Shown here: one piece after another, positions 46,213-54,621 of the stretch
Position numbering within the stretch: the first letter of the stretch is position 1
Layout of the letters: each line of letters starts with the position of its first letter
Assembly: GCF_002954765.1 (NCBI RefSeq)
Contig: NZ_MTPW01000001.1
Coordinates: 3,113,501-3,177,500 of the forward strand
Direction of reading: 5' to 3'
From: Nonlabens arenilitoris
Lineage (GTDB): Bacteria; Bacteroidota; Bacteroidia; Flavobacteriales; Flavobacteriaceae
Length of the DNA: 64,000 nucleotides
The notes under the pieces: generated by a model
Databases searched by the model: none
Told to the model about the DNA's origin: nothing
Seen by the model: the letters and a program-made list of their open reading frames with translations, nothing else
Made by a program: the position numbers and the translations under genes

Positions 46213-49065
46213 TTATTTACTCAAGTACATTCTTCTACGAGCATAAAGCTCATAAAAATCATCATCCTTTAAACTGTCTATAAATAAGATACTTTCACCT
46301 GTAGACTTCATCTCTGGTCCTAAACGTTTATCAACATTAGGGAACTTATTAAAAGAGAAAACAGGTTGTTTAATTGCATATCCATCTAGTTGAGGATTGA
46401 AATCAAAATCTGTTACTTTATTGTGTCCTAACATGACCTTAGTAGCATAGTTTACATAAGGCTCACCATAAGCTTTTGCAATAAAAGGAACCGTACGTGA
46501 TGCACGTGGATTTGCCTCAATGATATAAACTTTATCATCTTTAATAGCAAACTGTATATTGATTAAACCTACAGTGTCCAGTGCTAGTGCAATCTTCTTA
46601 GTATGATCTTTAATTTGTTGCATGACTAAATCACCTAGAGTAAATGGTGGTAGCAATGCGTTTGAATCTCCAGAATGCACACCACAAGGTTCTATATGCT
46701 CCATGATACCAATGATGTAAACATTCTCTCCATCACAAATCGCATCAGCCTCTGCCTCTATAGCTCCATCTAGATAATGGTCTAGCAGTAGGACGTTATT
46801 AGGAATCTTACGTAGAATGTCCACGACATGCTCTTCTAATTCTTCTTTATTAATAACGATTTTCATTCCTTGACCACCTAATACATAGGATGGTCTTACT
46901 AAAATAGGAAAATCTAATTGCTCAGCCACTTGAAGAGCCTCAGCTGGTGTGGTAGCCGTTGCAAACTCTGGATAAGGAATATCGTTTTCTTGTAACATTT
47001 TTGAGAACAGCCCACGATCCTCTGCTAGATCCAGTGCTTTATAGCTCGTTCCCATAATTTTAATACCGTAACGTTCTAACTTTTCTGCAAGCTTTAAGGC
47101 TGTCTGACCACCTAATTGAACGATAACACCTTCTGGCTTTTCATGACGTATAATATCATAAATATGCTCCCAGAATACTGGTTCAAAGTACAACTTATCT
47201 GCTGTGTCAAAATCTGTAGAAACCGTCTCAGGATTACAGTTAATCATGATGGTTTCATAACCACATTCTTGTGCTGCATAAACACCATGTACACAACAGT
47301 AGTCAAACTCAATACCTTGCCCGATACGGTTAGGTCCTGAACCTAGTACGATTACTTTTTTCTTATCTGATACGATACTTTCATTTTCTGCATATCGTTT
47401 CCCATCTGCGGTTTCCATTTCTGCCTCAAAAGTCGAGTAATAATATGGTGTTTTCGCAGGAAACTCTGCCGCACAAGTATCTACTAGTTTATAAACACGG
47501 TTGATGTTTAGCTCATCACGTTTTGTGTAAACTTCACTTTCTAAACAGCCCAGCATGTGTGCTATCTGACGATCTGCAAATCCTTTCTGTTTAGCTTCTA
47601 GTAGCAGCTTTCGCGAAAGCGTATTGATATCAAACTTAGAGATTTCAATTTCTAGTGAGTGTAATTCTTCAAATTGCTTGAGGTACCACATATCAATCTT
47701 TGTGATCTCATGAATACGGTCTAGGGAAATTCCCATCGCAATGGCATCGTATAGAGCAAATACTCTATCCCAACTAGCGTGTGTTAGTTTATCAATTACT
47801 TGGTTATAATCTTTATAACCTTTTCCATCTGCTCCTAGTCCGTTACGCTTAATTTCAAGCGATTGTGTTGCTTTGTGCAATGCTTCTTGAAAAGAACGGC
47901 CTATTCCCATCACTTCTCCTACAGACTTCATTTGTAAACCTAGAGTACGGTCAGAGCCTTCAAATTTGTCAAAATTCCATCGTGGTATTTTTACGATAAC
48001 ATAGTCTAATGTAGGCTCAAAAAGAGCGCTGGTAGATTTTGTGATTTGGTTATCTAGTTCATCTAGTGTATAACCTATAGCTAGTTTTGCTGCAATTTTT
48101 GCAATAGGATATCCTGTTGCTTTTGATGCTAGTGCACTAGAACGACTCACACGCGGATTGATCTCAATAGCGATGATTTCTTCTTTTTCATCTGGACTTA
48201 CCGCAAATTGCACGTTACATCCACCTGCAAAGGCACCGATACTGCGCATCATATGAATAGCCATATCACGCATTTTTTGGTACGTGCGGTCTGATAGTGT
48301 CATGGCTGGTGCTACTGTAATAGAATCACCAGTATGGATTCCCATAGGATCCATATTTTCTATACTACAAATAATAACGACGTTATCATTATCATCACGT
48401 AATAACTCTAGTTCATATTCTTTCCAACCTAGTAATGCTTTATCAATCATTACTTCATGAATAGGAGAAGCTTCTAAACCACGAGTTAGTAACTCATCAT
48501 AATCTTCTTCTTTATAAACGATAGCTGCACCAGCACCACCTAATGTAAATGAAGAACGTATACATAATGGGAAACCGAATTCTTGTGCAATCTCTTTACC
48601 TTTTAAGAATGAAGTAGCAGTAGCTTGTGGAGCCATCCCTACGCCTATCTTACCCATCAGGTTTCTAAATTGTTCGCGATCTTCAGTGACATTAATAGCG
48701 TCTATATTAACACCTATTAAGTCTACATTATGATCTTCCCAGATTCCTTTTTCTTGAGCTTCTATACACAAGTTAAGAGCGGTCTGTCCACCCATAGTAG
48801 GTAATACCGCGTCTATTTGTGGATGTTCTTTTAAAATTTTGCGTATGGAATTAGTGTTTAAGGGTAATAGATAAACATGATCTGCCATGCTAGGATCTGT
48901 CATGATCGTAGCTGGATTTGAATTGATCAAAATGGTTTCTATTCCGTCTTCTCTTAAGGAACGTAGGGCTTGTGTTCCAGAATAATCAAACTCACAGGCT
49001 TGACCTATAACAATAGGTCCACTTCCTATAATAAGTATGGATTTGAGATCGGTTCTTTTAGGCAT
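46213..49065 (-). CDS. carB: Carbamoyl-phosphate synthase large subunit (short form)
   Basis: CarB makes carbamoyl phosphate from bicarbonate, ammonia and two ATP, feeding pyrimidines and arginine. The 950-aa protein has two ATP-grasp halves: VLIIGSGPIVIGQACEFDYSG-like start (in part), GGAGAAIVYKEED near residue 176, and a second VLGSGPNRIGQGIEFDYCC near 571 with RPSYVLGGQGMKIV. It ends at GPEMKSTGESILFIDSLKDD, so the roughly 120-aa C-terminal allosteric MGS domain of the E. coli type is missing; similar short CarB proteins are common in flavobacteria. The gene carries a copy of the dispersed palindrome. Confidence 0.96.
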   Translation of the reverse strand: MPKRTDLKSILIIGSGPIVIGQACEFDYSGTQALRSLREDGIETILINSNPATIMTDPSMADHVYLLPLNTNSIRKILKEHPQIDAVLPTMGGQTALNLCIEAQEKGIWEDHNVDLIGVNIDAINVTEDREQFRNLMGKIGVGMAPQATATSFLKGKEIAQEFGFPLCIRSSFTLGGAGAAIVYKEEDYDELLTRGLEASPIHEVMIDKALLGWKEYELELLRDDNDNVVIICSIENMDPMGIHTGDSITVAPAMTLSDRTYQKMRDMAIHMMRSIGAFAGGCNVQFAVSPDEKEEIIAIEINPRVSRSSALASKATGYPIAKIAAKLAIGYTLDELDNQITKSTSALFEPTLDYVIVKIPRWNFDKFEGSDRTLGLQMKSVGEVMGIGRSFQEALHKATQSLEIKRNGLGADGKGYKDYNQVIDKLTHASWDRVFALYDAIAMGISLDRIHEITKIDMWYLKQFEELHSLEIEISKFDINTLSRKLLLEAKQKGFADRQIAHMLGCLESEVYTKRDELNINRVYKLVDTCAAEFPAKTPYYYSTFEAEMETADGKRYAENESIVSDKKKVIVLGSGPNRIGQGIEFDYCCVHGVYAAQECGYETIMINCNPETVSTDFDTADKLYFEPVFWEHIYDIIRHEKPEGVIVQLGGQTALKLAEKLERYGIKIMGTSYKALDLAEDRGLFSKMLQENDIPYPEFATATTPAEALQVAEQLDFPILVRPSYVLGGQGMKIVINKEELEEHVVDILRKIPNNVLLLDHYLDGAIEAEADAICDGENVYIIGIMEHIEPCGVHSGDSNALLPPFTLGDLVMQQIKDHTKKIALALDTVGLINIQFAIKDDKVYIIEANPRASRTVPFIAKAYGEPYVNYATKVMLGHNKVTDFDFNPQLDGYAIKQPVFSFNKFPNVDKRLGPEMKSTGESILFIDSLKDDDFYELYARRRMYLSK
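47607..47620. repeat. Dispersed palindrome copy 8 (inside carB)
   Basis: Perfect GCTTTCGCGAAAGC in coding sequence, read on the minus strand as part of NTLSRKLLL in the central region of CarB, a less constrained linker. Confidence 0.95.
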
Positions 49066-49203
49066 GATAAAGGTGCTTTTTTAGGTGGCTTAAATATCGT
49101 TGATAAAAATCAGTTTTACTTATGGTTATGCTGTAAGATATGAGAAGTAATAAACAGGTTTTCTACTAATTACTAAGGTGTTACTCATTTCCCGACGAGA
49201 CAT

Positions 49204-49239
49204 AAAAAAAGGCGTTACTTCTATAAAAAGTAACGCCTT
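49204..49239 (-). terminator. Terminator of rpmH
   Basis: A 12-bp perfect stem AAGGCGTTACTT (49209-49220) pairs with AAGTAACGCCTT (49228-49239). The A run at 49204-49210 gives the U tract on the minus strand. Confidence 0.85.
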
Positions 49240-49261
49240 ATATATATTAATTAGAGAATCA

Positions 49262-49426
49262 TTATCTCTTGTGTCTTAATTCAGTAGATACAGATAGTTT
49301 CTTACGTCCTTTAGCTCTACGACGCGCAAGAACCTTACGACCGTTTGCAGAAGCCATACGCTCTCTGAAACCATGTTTGTTTCTTCTTTTTCTCTTTGAC
49401 GGTTGGTATGTTCTTTTTTGTGCCAT
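49262..49426 (-). CDS. rpmH: 50S ribosomal protein L34
   Basis: The 54-aa protein starts [20 protein letters not shown] and continues with [20 protein letters not shown] and a short Bacteroidota-type tail ([14 protein letters not shown]). It is the smallest 50S protein and sits near the exit tunnel. The gene is flanked by a strong promoter and terminator, so it is a separate unit from carB. Confidence 0.97.
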   Translation of the reverse strand: MAQKRTYQPSKRKRRNKHGFRERMASANGRKVLARRRAKGRKKLSVSTELRHKR

Positions 49427-49486
49427 AGCTTATATTCTGTAACTCTATATAGTAATGAGGTTTTAACCTCCATTTTTAATCGGGTG

Positions 49487-49516
49487 CAAATATAAGAAGT
49501 CTTTTTACTCGGACAA
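49487..49516 (-). promoter_or_regulatory. rpmH: Bacteroidota promoter of rpmH
   Basis: Minus-strand TATATTTG (49494-49487) preceded by TTG (49516-49514) at exactly 19 bp, the consensus TTG-N19-TAnnTTTG. The start codon is 61 bp downstream. Confidence 0.7.
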
Positions 49517-49553
49517 TAGGTGATGTGATTTTTTTTGAAATAATTTTTAGTGC

Positions 49554-50018
49554 TTAGTCTTCCAATATTAGTTTGAATGGAAAAATATAATCATCATACT
49601 TTTTACTGTTATTTTCTAATTTAGAGATTACCCAATAATATTCTTGATTTGAGAATCTATATTTCATTTCAAAATATATCGGATTTTCTTCTTTTACCTT
49701 AAACCAAGGTATAGATATAGAATTAGACAAGGGTTTAAGACCTATACAAAAATATTCTTCATATGGAATATAGAGATCTAATTGAGCTAAATCAATTCTG
49801 TACCATCCTTTACTTCGAATAGTTTGGACACCAATTTCATCTTCAATTATATTTTCAATAAAAATATTATCAGAATCTGTTACTCCTGATAGAATAGGAA
49901 GAAATTCTGCTCCTTTAATTTTATAACTTTCTCCTGACTCTTTAAAATTACCCATAAAGTAAAACTCTAAAGCGATAATTTTTTTTCCTCTTATTTCATC
50001 GGACTTTAAGGCTAACAT
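49554..50018 (-). CDS. Partner protein of the lipoprotein cassette, C-terminal fragment
   Basis: The 154-aa frame has strands such as IIALEFYFMGN and WYRIDLAQLDLYIPYEEYF, aligning by eye with the C-terminal half of the 295-aa partner at 51188-52075 (GLITVVMNEDLEFPYEGVF). It has no signal peptide of its own. Its frame is open upstream to the A7 run at 50052-50058, where adding one A would join it to the 120-aa gene 50075-50437. It is therefore probably the second half of one protein, split by a frameshift or a sequencing error. Function unknown. Confidence 0.65.
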   Translation of the reverse strand: MLALKSDEIRGKKIIALEFYFMGNFKESGESYKIKGAEFLPILSGVTDSDNIFIENIIEDEIGVQTIRSKGWYRIDLAQLDLYIPYEEYFCIGLKPLSNSISIPWFKVKEENPIYFEMKYRFSNQEYYWVISKLENNSKKYDDYIFPFKLILED

Positions 50019-50074
50019 TTGAGTCTGGCCGTTTAAAATCTGTCTTCGATTTTTTAAACCATCTTTTTTAATTA

Positions 50075-50437
50075 TTAATTCTTTTTTTCTTTTGAGGTTG
50101 TCAACTTTAAAGTATCAAGGCTTAACTGCGCACGCGTATAATATAAATTATCAATAAGATTTTTAGTAAACAACTGCTCTTTATAAAAGGAATAGTTGAT
50201 AAAGGTAGAGTCTGATTTATTTAATAATTCTTCAAATTTCCTAAAGTTTATTTTGTCTACAATTAACTCTTCATTACCTTTTTTATAAGAACTAATCGTG
50301 TACGCATTTATAGTATCCATATCTTTTATGAAATAGATATCTTGTGCATTTACCATATTGGCAATGAAAAAAACTCCTACCCATAGATAATAAGGGTAGA
50401 AGTTTATTCTTTCAGGATTAGTCTTCAACAGCTTCAC
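50075..50437 (-). CDS. Partner protein of the lipoprotein cassette, N-terminal fragment
   Basis: The 120-aa frame begins at GTG 50437, inside the last 20 bp of the preceding lipoprotein gene, and has a hydrophobic export signal (YYLWVGVFFIANMVNAQ). It ends at a stop just after the A7 run (50052-50058 region). One extra A continues it into the 154-aa fragment downstream, giving about 295 aa, the same size as the intact partner at 51188-52075. Probably one secreted protein of the second cassette. Confidence 0.62.
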   Translation of the reverse strand: MKLLKTNPERINFYPYYLWVGVFFIANMVNAQDIYFIKDMDTINAYTISSYKKGNEELIVDKINFRKFEELLNKSDSTFINYSFYKEQLFTKNLIDNLYYTRAQLSLDTLKLTTSKEKKN

Positions 50438-51050
50438 AAGGAACTAATCTATTAGGAAATCTTCTGGTACCACCTATAAAAAATCGGCGTCTTTGTAACG
50501 TAACCGTTGCATAAAACCCAATTGACTCACCATCAACAAATTCTTCATGACAAGGTTGATCAACACTTACGATATCCCAACACCAAAAACAACCTTCCGT
50601 CTGATTATTATTACCAGCAGCCCCAATATCAATAGGACTATTTTCTAAAGTAAGTAAAAGAAAGTTTTTAGTATCTTCATCAAACTCTGCTGCTAATTGA
50701 CTTTCAATAGCATCTAAATTAGATTCATTTGGCTCTGCACTAAAATCAACCGTGCTTACATAATCTTTAGCAACATTTACAGCAGCTAATTGATCCGTAA
50801 TTAATGTATTATCTGCTATAAATCGATCATACTTAAACACCCATACAGCTTGTTTTTGTTCATTAGTTAATGCATCAAATTGAGCCATTCCACTCTCAGT
50901 ATTCCTTAGAATACTCCAGTAGGTTGTCTCTGCATCAAAAGTTATTGACTTTTGAAAATCATTATTTTCTTGAACAGATGTTTCTGTCTCACAAGATGTG
51001 ATAAACATGGTGAAAAAAAATATGCTTAAAATTAGGCTTATTTTTTTCAT
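50418..51050 (-). CDS. Lipoprotein with variable Cys-containing C-terminus (cassette 2; fulvocin C-related-like?)
   Basis: The 210-aa lipoprotein has a lipobox (ILSIFFFTMFITSC). A conserved N-terminal half follows (TFDAETTYWSIL, LTNEQKQAVWVFKYDRFIAD, SAEPNESNLDAIESQLAAEF). The divergent C-terminus holds four Cys (GCFWCWD, QPCHEEF, VPCEAVED). The first 140 residues are nearly identical to those of the gene at 52069-52710; the last 60 are unrelated. The annotation family that comes to mind is bacteriocin fulvocin C-related protein, from memory of its EQK...VW pattern; this is uncertain. ATG 51050 is chosen over the longer frame because the signal peptide starts there. Confidence 0.75.
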   Translation of the reverse strand: MKKISLILSIFFFTMFITSCETETSVQENNDFQKSITFDAETTYWSILRNTESGMAQFDALTNEQKQAVWVFKYDRFIADNTLITDQLAAVNVAKDYVSTVDFSAEPNESNLDAIESQLAAEFDEDTKNFLLLTLENSPIDIGAAGNNNQTEGCFWCWDIVSVDQPCHEEFVDGESIGFYATVTLQRRRFFIGGTRRFPNRLVPCEAVED

Positions 51051-51187
51051 TTTTAAAGTTTTAATTTCTCTAATGAGAATTTGGTTAAAATAAAATATCA
51101 TCATTGTGGCTGTAGCTAACGATTGATTTTAAGCAAATTTGAAAAAAAATGAAAAATGAAAAAGCATTAGTAAAAATAAGAATTCTA

Positions 51188-52075
51188 TCAATTAACTATG
51201 ATACCTATTAGCGGAACTGAAAGCCACTTTTCTGGTATTTCCCGATTAAATGAATCTTTGTAATCTTTTATCGCCCACCTATTATAATCTAGCCAATATT
51301 TAGATGAATGAGTTGTTTTATAAAAATATAAATTTTCTCTTGTTTTAAATGCTTGAAATTCAACAAGACTCTCCTTATATCTAATTGGTTCACCAGCGAA
51401 CTTTAAGCCTTCTATAATTACAAAAACACCTTCATAAGGAAATTCTAAATCCTCATTCATTACTACTGTAATCAGACCTTTTGACTGTTCATCAACCTTT
51501 ACAAGATAATCATGATTATTTAAAATCTTATCTGGATAAATTCTATTTTGTAAAGTATCAACAGAATAAAGCTTTACTCTCAAGATCATAGGTTGAGATA
51601 CTTTTTGGATTTTAAAATTTATTGATCTGATCGCTAAATGCTCTTCTTGAGAGTTTTCTATGTAAACTCCCATGTTACTGGATAAACCAATTCCTATCTT
51701 GCGGCCATTGTTTCTCTCATCAATATATCCAACATCAATAGCAGGCTTTGTAGAGATAAAAATTTCCTGTAAATTTTGAACAGATCGTTTTAAATAAAAT
51801 ATATCGTTATCGATAAAATCTTGCTTAGAAATGATCAAATCATCATATCCGATATTAGAAACTTGTAATGAATCTAGCCTTATCGTATTTTTTAGAATAA
51901 AAACTCCATTTTCTCCAGTATATGTTCCTTCAATTATCTTTGATCCAGACCAAGCTAAAATCGTAGAAAATTCTAATGGCTTATTACTATCAAATTCAAG
52001 AACTTTTTTCTGAATTTGACAATTTCCTATTATACAGAAAGAAAATAGAGTTACTAAAAATATCAATCTTAACAT
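51188..52075 (-). CDS. Secreted partner with carboxypeptidase-like regulatory domain (cassette 1)
   Basis: The 295-aa protein has a signal peptide (MLRLIFLVTLFSFCIIGNCQ). Residues about 21-105 form a CarboxypepD_reg-like beta-sandwich (LEFSTILAWSGSKIIEGTYT, GENGVFILKNTIRLDSLQVS). The remaining domain of about 190 aa (GIGLSSNMGVYIENSQEEHL, YEGVFVIIEGLKF) is unrecognised. Its ATG overlaps the end of the upstream lipoprotein gene by 7 bp. The same overlap arrangement recurs in the second cassette, so the two proteins probably act together at the envelope. Confidence 0.78.
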   Translation of the reverse strand: MLRLIFLVTLFSFCIIGNCQIQKKVLEFDSNKPLEFSTILAWSGSKIIEGTYTGENGVFILKNTIRLDSLQVSNIGYDDLIISKQDFIDNDIFYLKRSVQNLQEIFISTKPAIDVGYIDERNNGRKIGIGLSSNMGVYIENSQEEHLAIRSINFKIQKVSQPMILRVKLYSVDTLQNRIYPDKILNNHDYLVKVDEQSKGLITVVMNEDLEFPYEGVFVIIEGLKFAGEPIRYKESLVEFQAFKTRENLYFYKTTHSSKYWLDYNRWAIKDYKDSFNREIPEKWLSVPLIGIIVN

Positions 52076-52710
52076 TCACACGCTCTTGTTACTTGAGTGC
52101 CGTCTTCATTACTAACCGGTTGATCTCTAACCGTTGTAATCCAAAATGCACGATAAGAGCGATACTGACCTTCTGAACAACCACCATCACCGTTAGAATT
52201 AGGACCACATGCACCCCATGAATAACTAGAACCAAAAAAACGATTTCTTCTTCTTGGTCTTTCATCTTCAGTACTTTTTTGAGCAACATCAGACGCCTCA
52301 TTCTCTAAGCTAAGAAATAAAAAATATGTTGTGTTTTCATCAAATTCTGCTGCTAATTGACTTTCAATAGCATCTAAATTAGATTCATTTGGCTCTGCAC
52401 TAAAATCAACCGTGCTTACATAATCTTTAACAACATTTACAACAGCTAATTGATCCATAGTCAGCGTATTATCTGCTATAAATCGATCATACTTAAACAC
52501 CCATACAGCTTGTTTTTGTTCATTAGTAAGAGCATCAAATTGATCCATTCCACTCTCAGTATTCCCTAGAATACTCCAGTAGGTTGTCTCTGCATCAAAA
52601 GTTCCTGACTTTTGAAAGTCATTGTTATCTTGTGCAATGTTTTCTTGTTCACAAGATGTGATAAGCATAGTAAATAATACCATGCTTAAAATTAAGCTTA
52701 TTTTTTTCAT
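52069..52710 (-). CDS. Lipoprotein with variable Cys-containing C-terminus (cassette 1; fulvocin C-related-like?)
   Basis: The 213-aa lipoprotein is the paralogue of the gene at 50418. It has the lipobox (LFTMLITSC) and the conserved block with TFDAETTYWSIL and LTNEQKQAVWVFKYDRFIAD. Its C-terminus is different, with GACGPNSNGDGGCSEGQ, a basic patch (RPRRRNRFF) and a final ACEC; it also has four C-terminal Cys. Conserved leader plus variable Cys-rich tail suggests an exported effector or toxin-like tail, or rapidly evolving recognition. The downstream partner gene starts within its last codons. A 14-A tract lies about 95 bp upstream. Confidence 0.76.
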   Translation of the reverse strand: MKKISLILSMVLFTMLITSCEQENIAQDNNDFQKSGTFDAETTYWSILGNTESGMDQFDALTNEQKQAVWVFKYDRFIADNTLTMDQLAVVNVVKDYVSTVDFSAEPNESNLDAIESQLAAEFDENTTYFLFLSLENEASDVAQKSTEDERPRRRNRFFGSSYSWGACGPNSNGDGGCSEGQYRSYRAFWITTVRDQPVSNEDGTQVTRACEC

Positions 52711-52960
52711 TATTAAAGTTTTTTTGTTCTCTTAAATGGAACATGGTTAAATCAAATAACCTCTATATCACTGCAGCTTATATGGTTATATGTTGTAAAC
52801 TTAAAAAAAAAAAAAACGGAAAATAAAAGTGAAAAAGCACAAATAACAACTTGATAACTTAAACTTAATCAATAAATGACAAATAAATGGGTAACAAAAT
52901 TTAATAAGCAGGAACAGGCATTCGTGTTTTAAAATAGGATATTAGTAGTCCTTAAATCTA

Positions 52961-52968
52961 TATCTTTG
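52961..52968 (+). promoter_or_regulatory. Possible -7 element for the TPR membrane protein gene
   Basis: TATCTTTG followed by CA, 22 bp before the ATG at 52991, fits TAnnTTTG. Confidence 0.5.
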
Positions 52969-52990
52969 CATTCTTAAATTTAAAACTACC

Positions 52991-53506
52991 ATGTTTAACA
53001 AAAACATCAAAATCGTCATCGCTGTATTAATCGTAGCGTTTGCCGTATATCAATTTACTTTAAACGAAATCATGAATGGTATCTTCTTGATACTACTTGC
53101 TGGAATATTCATCTTCTTATATTTTAAAAATGAGATGATCTTACTAGCTTTTTTAAAGCTTAGAAAACAAGATTTTCCTGGCGCTATGAAATGGCTAGAA
53201 AAGATTAAAGATCCTGAAACAGCACTAGTTACTAAGCAACAAGGTTACTATAACTATTTGCAAGGCTTAATGATCTCACAAACAAACATGACCAAAGCAG
53301 AGAAGTATTTTAAGAAAGCTATAAGTCTAGGACTTAGCATGGATCAAGATCTTGCGGTAGCAAAACTTAATCTGGCAGGTATCGCTATGACCAAGCGTAG
53401 AAAACGTGAAGCTACTACTCTACTTACTGAGGCAAAAAAATTAGATAAGCACAACATGCTGGGTGATCAAATCAAAATGATGAAACAGCAAATGAAGAAG
53501 ATTTAA
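52991..53506 (+). CDS. Membrane-anchored TPR protein
   Basis: The 171-aa protein has two N-terminal hydrophobic segments (about residues 6-22 and 28-46). TPR-like helices follow: QGYYNYLQGLMISQTNMTKAEKYFKKAISLG (in part) and LAVAKLNLAGIAMTKRRKREA. It probably scaffolds protein interactions at the inner membrane. It is a single gene with its own promoter and terminator; no specific partner can be named. Confidence 0.78.
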   Translation: MFNKNIKIVIAVLIVAFAVYQFTLNEIMNGIFLILLAGIFIFLYFKNEMILLAFLKLRKQDFPGAMKWLEKIKDPETALVTKQQGYYNYLQGLMISQTNMTKAEKYFKKAISLGLSMDQDLAVAKLNLAGIAMTKRRKREATTLLTEAKKLDKHNMLGDQIKMMKQQMKKI

Positions 53507-53530
53507 ACTCCTAAAGATTGTATTTAACTG

Positions 53531-53559
53531 AAAGCCTAATCTCGCGATTAGGCTTTTTT
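53531..53559 (+). terminator. Rho-independent terminator of the TPR protein gene
   Basis: An 11-bp perfect stem AAAGCCTAATC (53531-53541) pairs with GATTAGGCTTT (53546-53556) around TCGC, followed by T residues. Confidence 0.87.
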
Positions 53560-53686
53560 GTTTGGTGAAATTAATGGCAATGCAATCAACATCAATTTAT
53601 TTCAGCTTCTTCTTATCTAACAATGATAAAATTTTATAATGATCAGATTCCGAAATAAATTCGGAATCACAATTAATCAGAGGCAT

Positions 53687-54592
53687 TTAAAACTCAAACA
53701 CCTTACCATCTGCTGCGAGTTCTACAGTTGGGAAAATTTCTTGCGCTTCTTTTCTAAACAATTCATAGTCGCCATAGCGTGTAGAATAGTGACCTAGTAT
53801 AAGCATTCCTACATTCGCTTGTTTTGCTATATCTGCTGCTTGTGCTGCCGTGCTATGTTTAGTACGTTCACAGAGATCTTCATGTGATTTTAAAAAAGTA
53901 GATTCGTGATATAACACTGTCGCATTTCTAATAATCGGTACAATATCTGGCTTGTACATCGTATCACTACAAAAAGCATAACTCTTTGCCGCTACAGGAT
54001 TAAAAGTTAATAGATCGTTAGATATTACTTCACCACTGGCCAATTCAATATCATGCCCTTGTTTAACCTTGCGATAATAGGCTTGATCCACACCATATTC
54101 TTCACATGCTACAACATCTAATTTACGATCTAGCGGTTTCTCTTCAAACAGATAACCATTGGTATACACACGATGATCCAGCGGTATGGTAGTCACCGTT
54201 ACCTTATCGTCTTCATAGATGAGTTGGGACTCTTTGGACTCGCTTTCGCGAAAGCGTAAATCAAAAGTAGTATAGCTCTTAGTAAGCTTAAGTTGTAATA
54301 AAATGATTTCTCTGATTCCTTTAGGACCATAAATCGTCAATGGCGTATCTCTACCTAATAAGCAAAAGGTGGATATCACACCTATCAATCCAAAAAAATG
54401 ATCACCATGCAGGTGAGATATGAAGATGTTTTTAATGCGAGAAAACTTTACTCGACTAGTGCGCATCGCCATTTGTGTACCTTCACCACAATCTATTAAG
54501 AATAGATTACCTCTTATCTCAAGCACTTGAGATGTAGGTCGGGTTGATGCGGTAGGTGTTGCACTATGACAACCTAGAATGGTTAACTTCAA
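53687..54592 (-). CDS. rnz: Ribonuclease Z
   Basis: RNase Z removes 3' trailers from tRNA precursors. The 301-aa metallo-beta-lactamase-fold enzyme starts MKLTILGCHSATPTASTRPT. It has the zinc motif SHLHGDHFFGL near residues 58-68, SYAFCSDT near 200-207, and HSTAAQAADIA near 240 with a final GHYSTRY. A copy of the dispersed palindrome sits in an internal surface region (LRFRESESKES). The STAS-like and pyr genes lie upstream on the same strand. Confidence 0.95.
   Translation of the reverse strand: MKLTILGCHSATPTASTRPTSQVLEIRGNLFLIDCGEGTQMAMRTSRVKFSRIKNIFISHLHGDHFFGLIGVISTFCLLGRDTPLTIYGPKGIREIILLQLKLTKSYTTFDLRFRESESKESQLIYEDDKVTVTTIPLDHRVYTNGYLFEEKPLDRKLDVVACEEYGVDQAYYRKVKQGHDIELASGEVISNDLLTFNPVAAKSYAFCSDTMYKPDIVPIIRNATVLYHESTFLKSHEDLCERTKHSTAAQAADIAKQANVGMLILGHYSTRYGDYELFRKEAQEIFPTVELAADGKVFEF
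54242..54255. repeat. Dispersed palindrome copy 9 (inside rnz)
   Basis: Perfect GCTTTCGCGAAAGC in the rnz coding sequence, read as part of LRFRESE on the minus strand, where the enzyme tolerates variation. Confidence 0.95.
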
Positions 54593-54621
54593 TAGATAAG
54601 GTTCTTTATAGACTTAGATGC

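Noticed and set aside
49276..49473. 65-aa frame over the L34 gene
   Set aside because: It is a shadow of rpmH in another frame; the 54-aa L34 protein is unmistakable.
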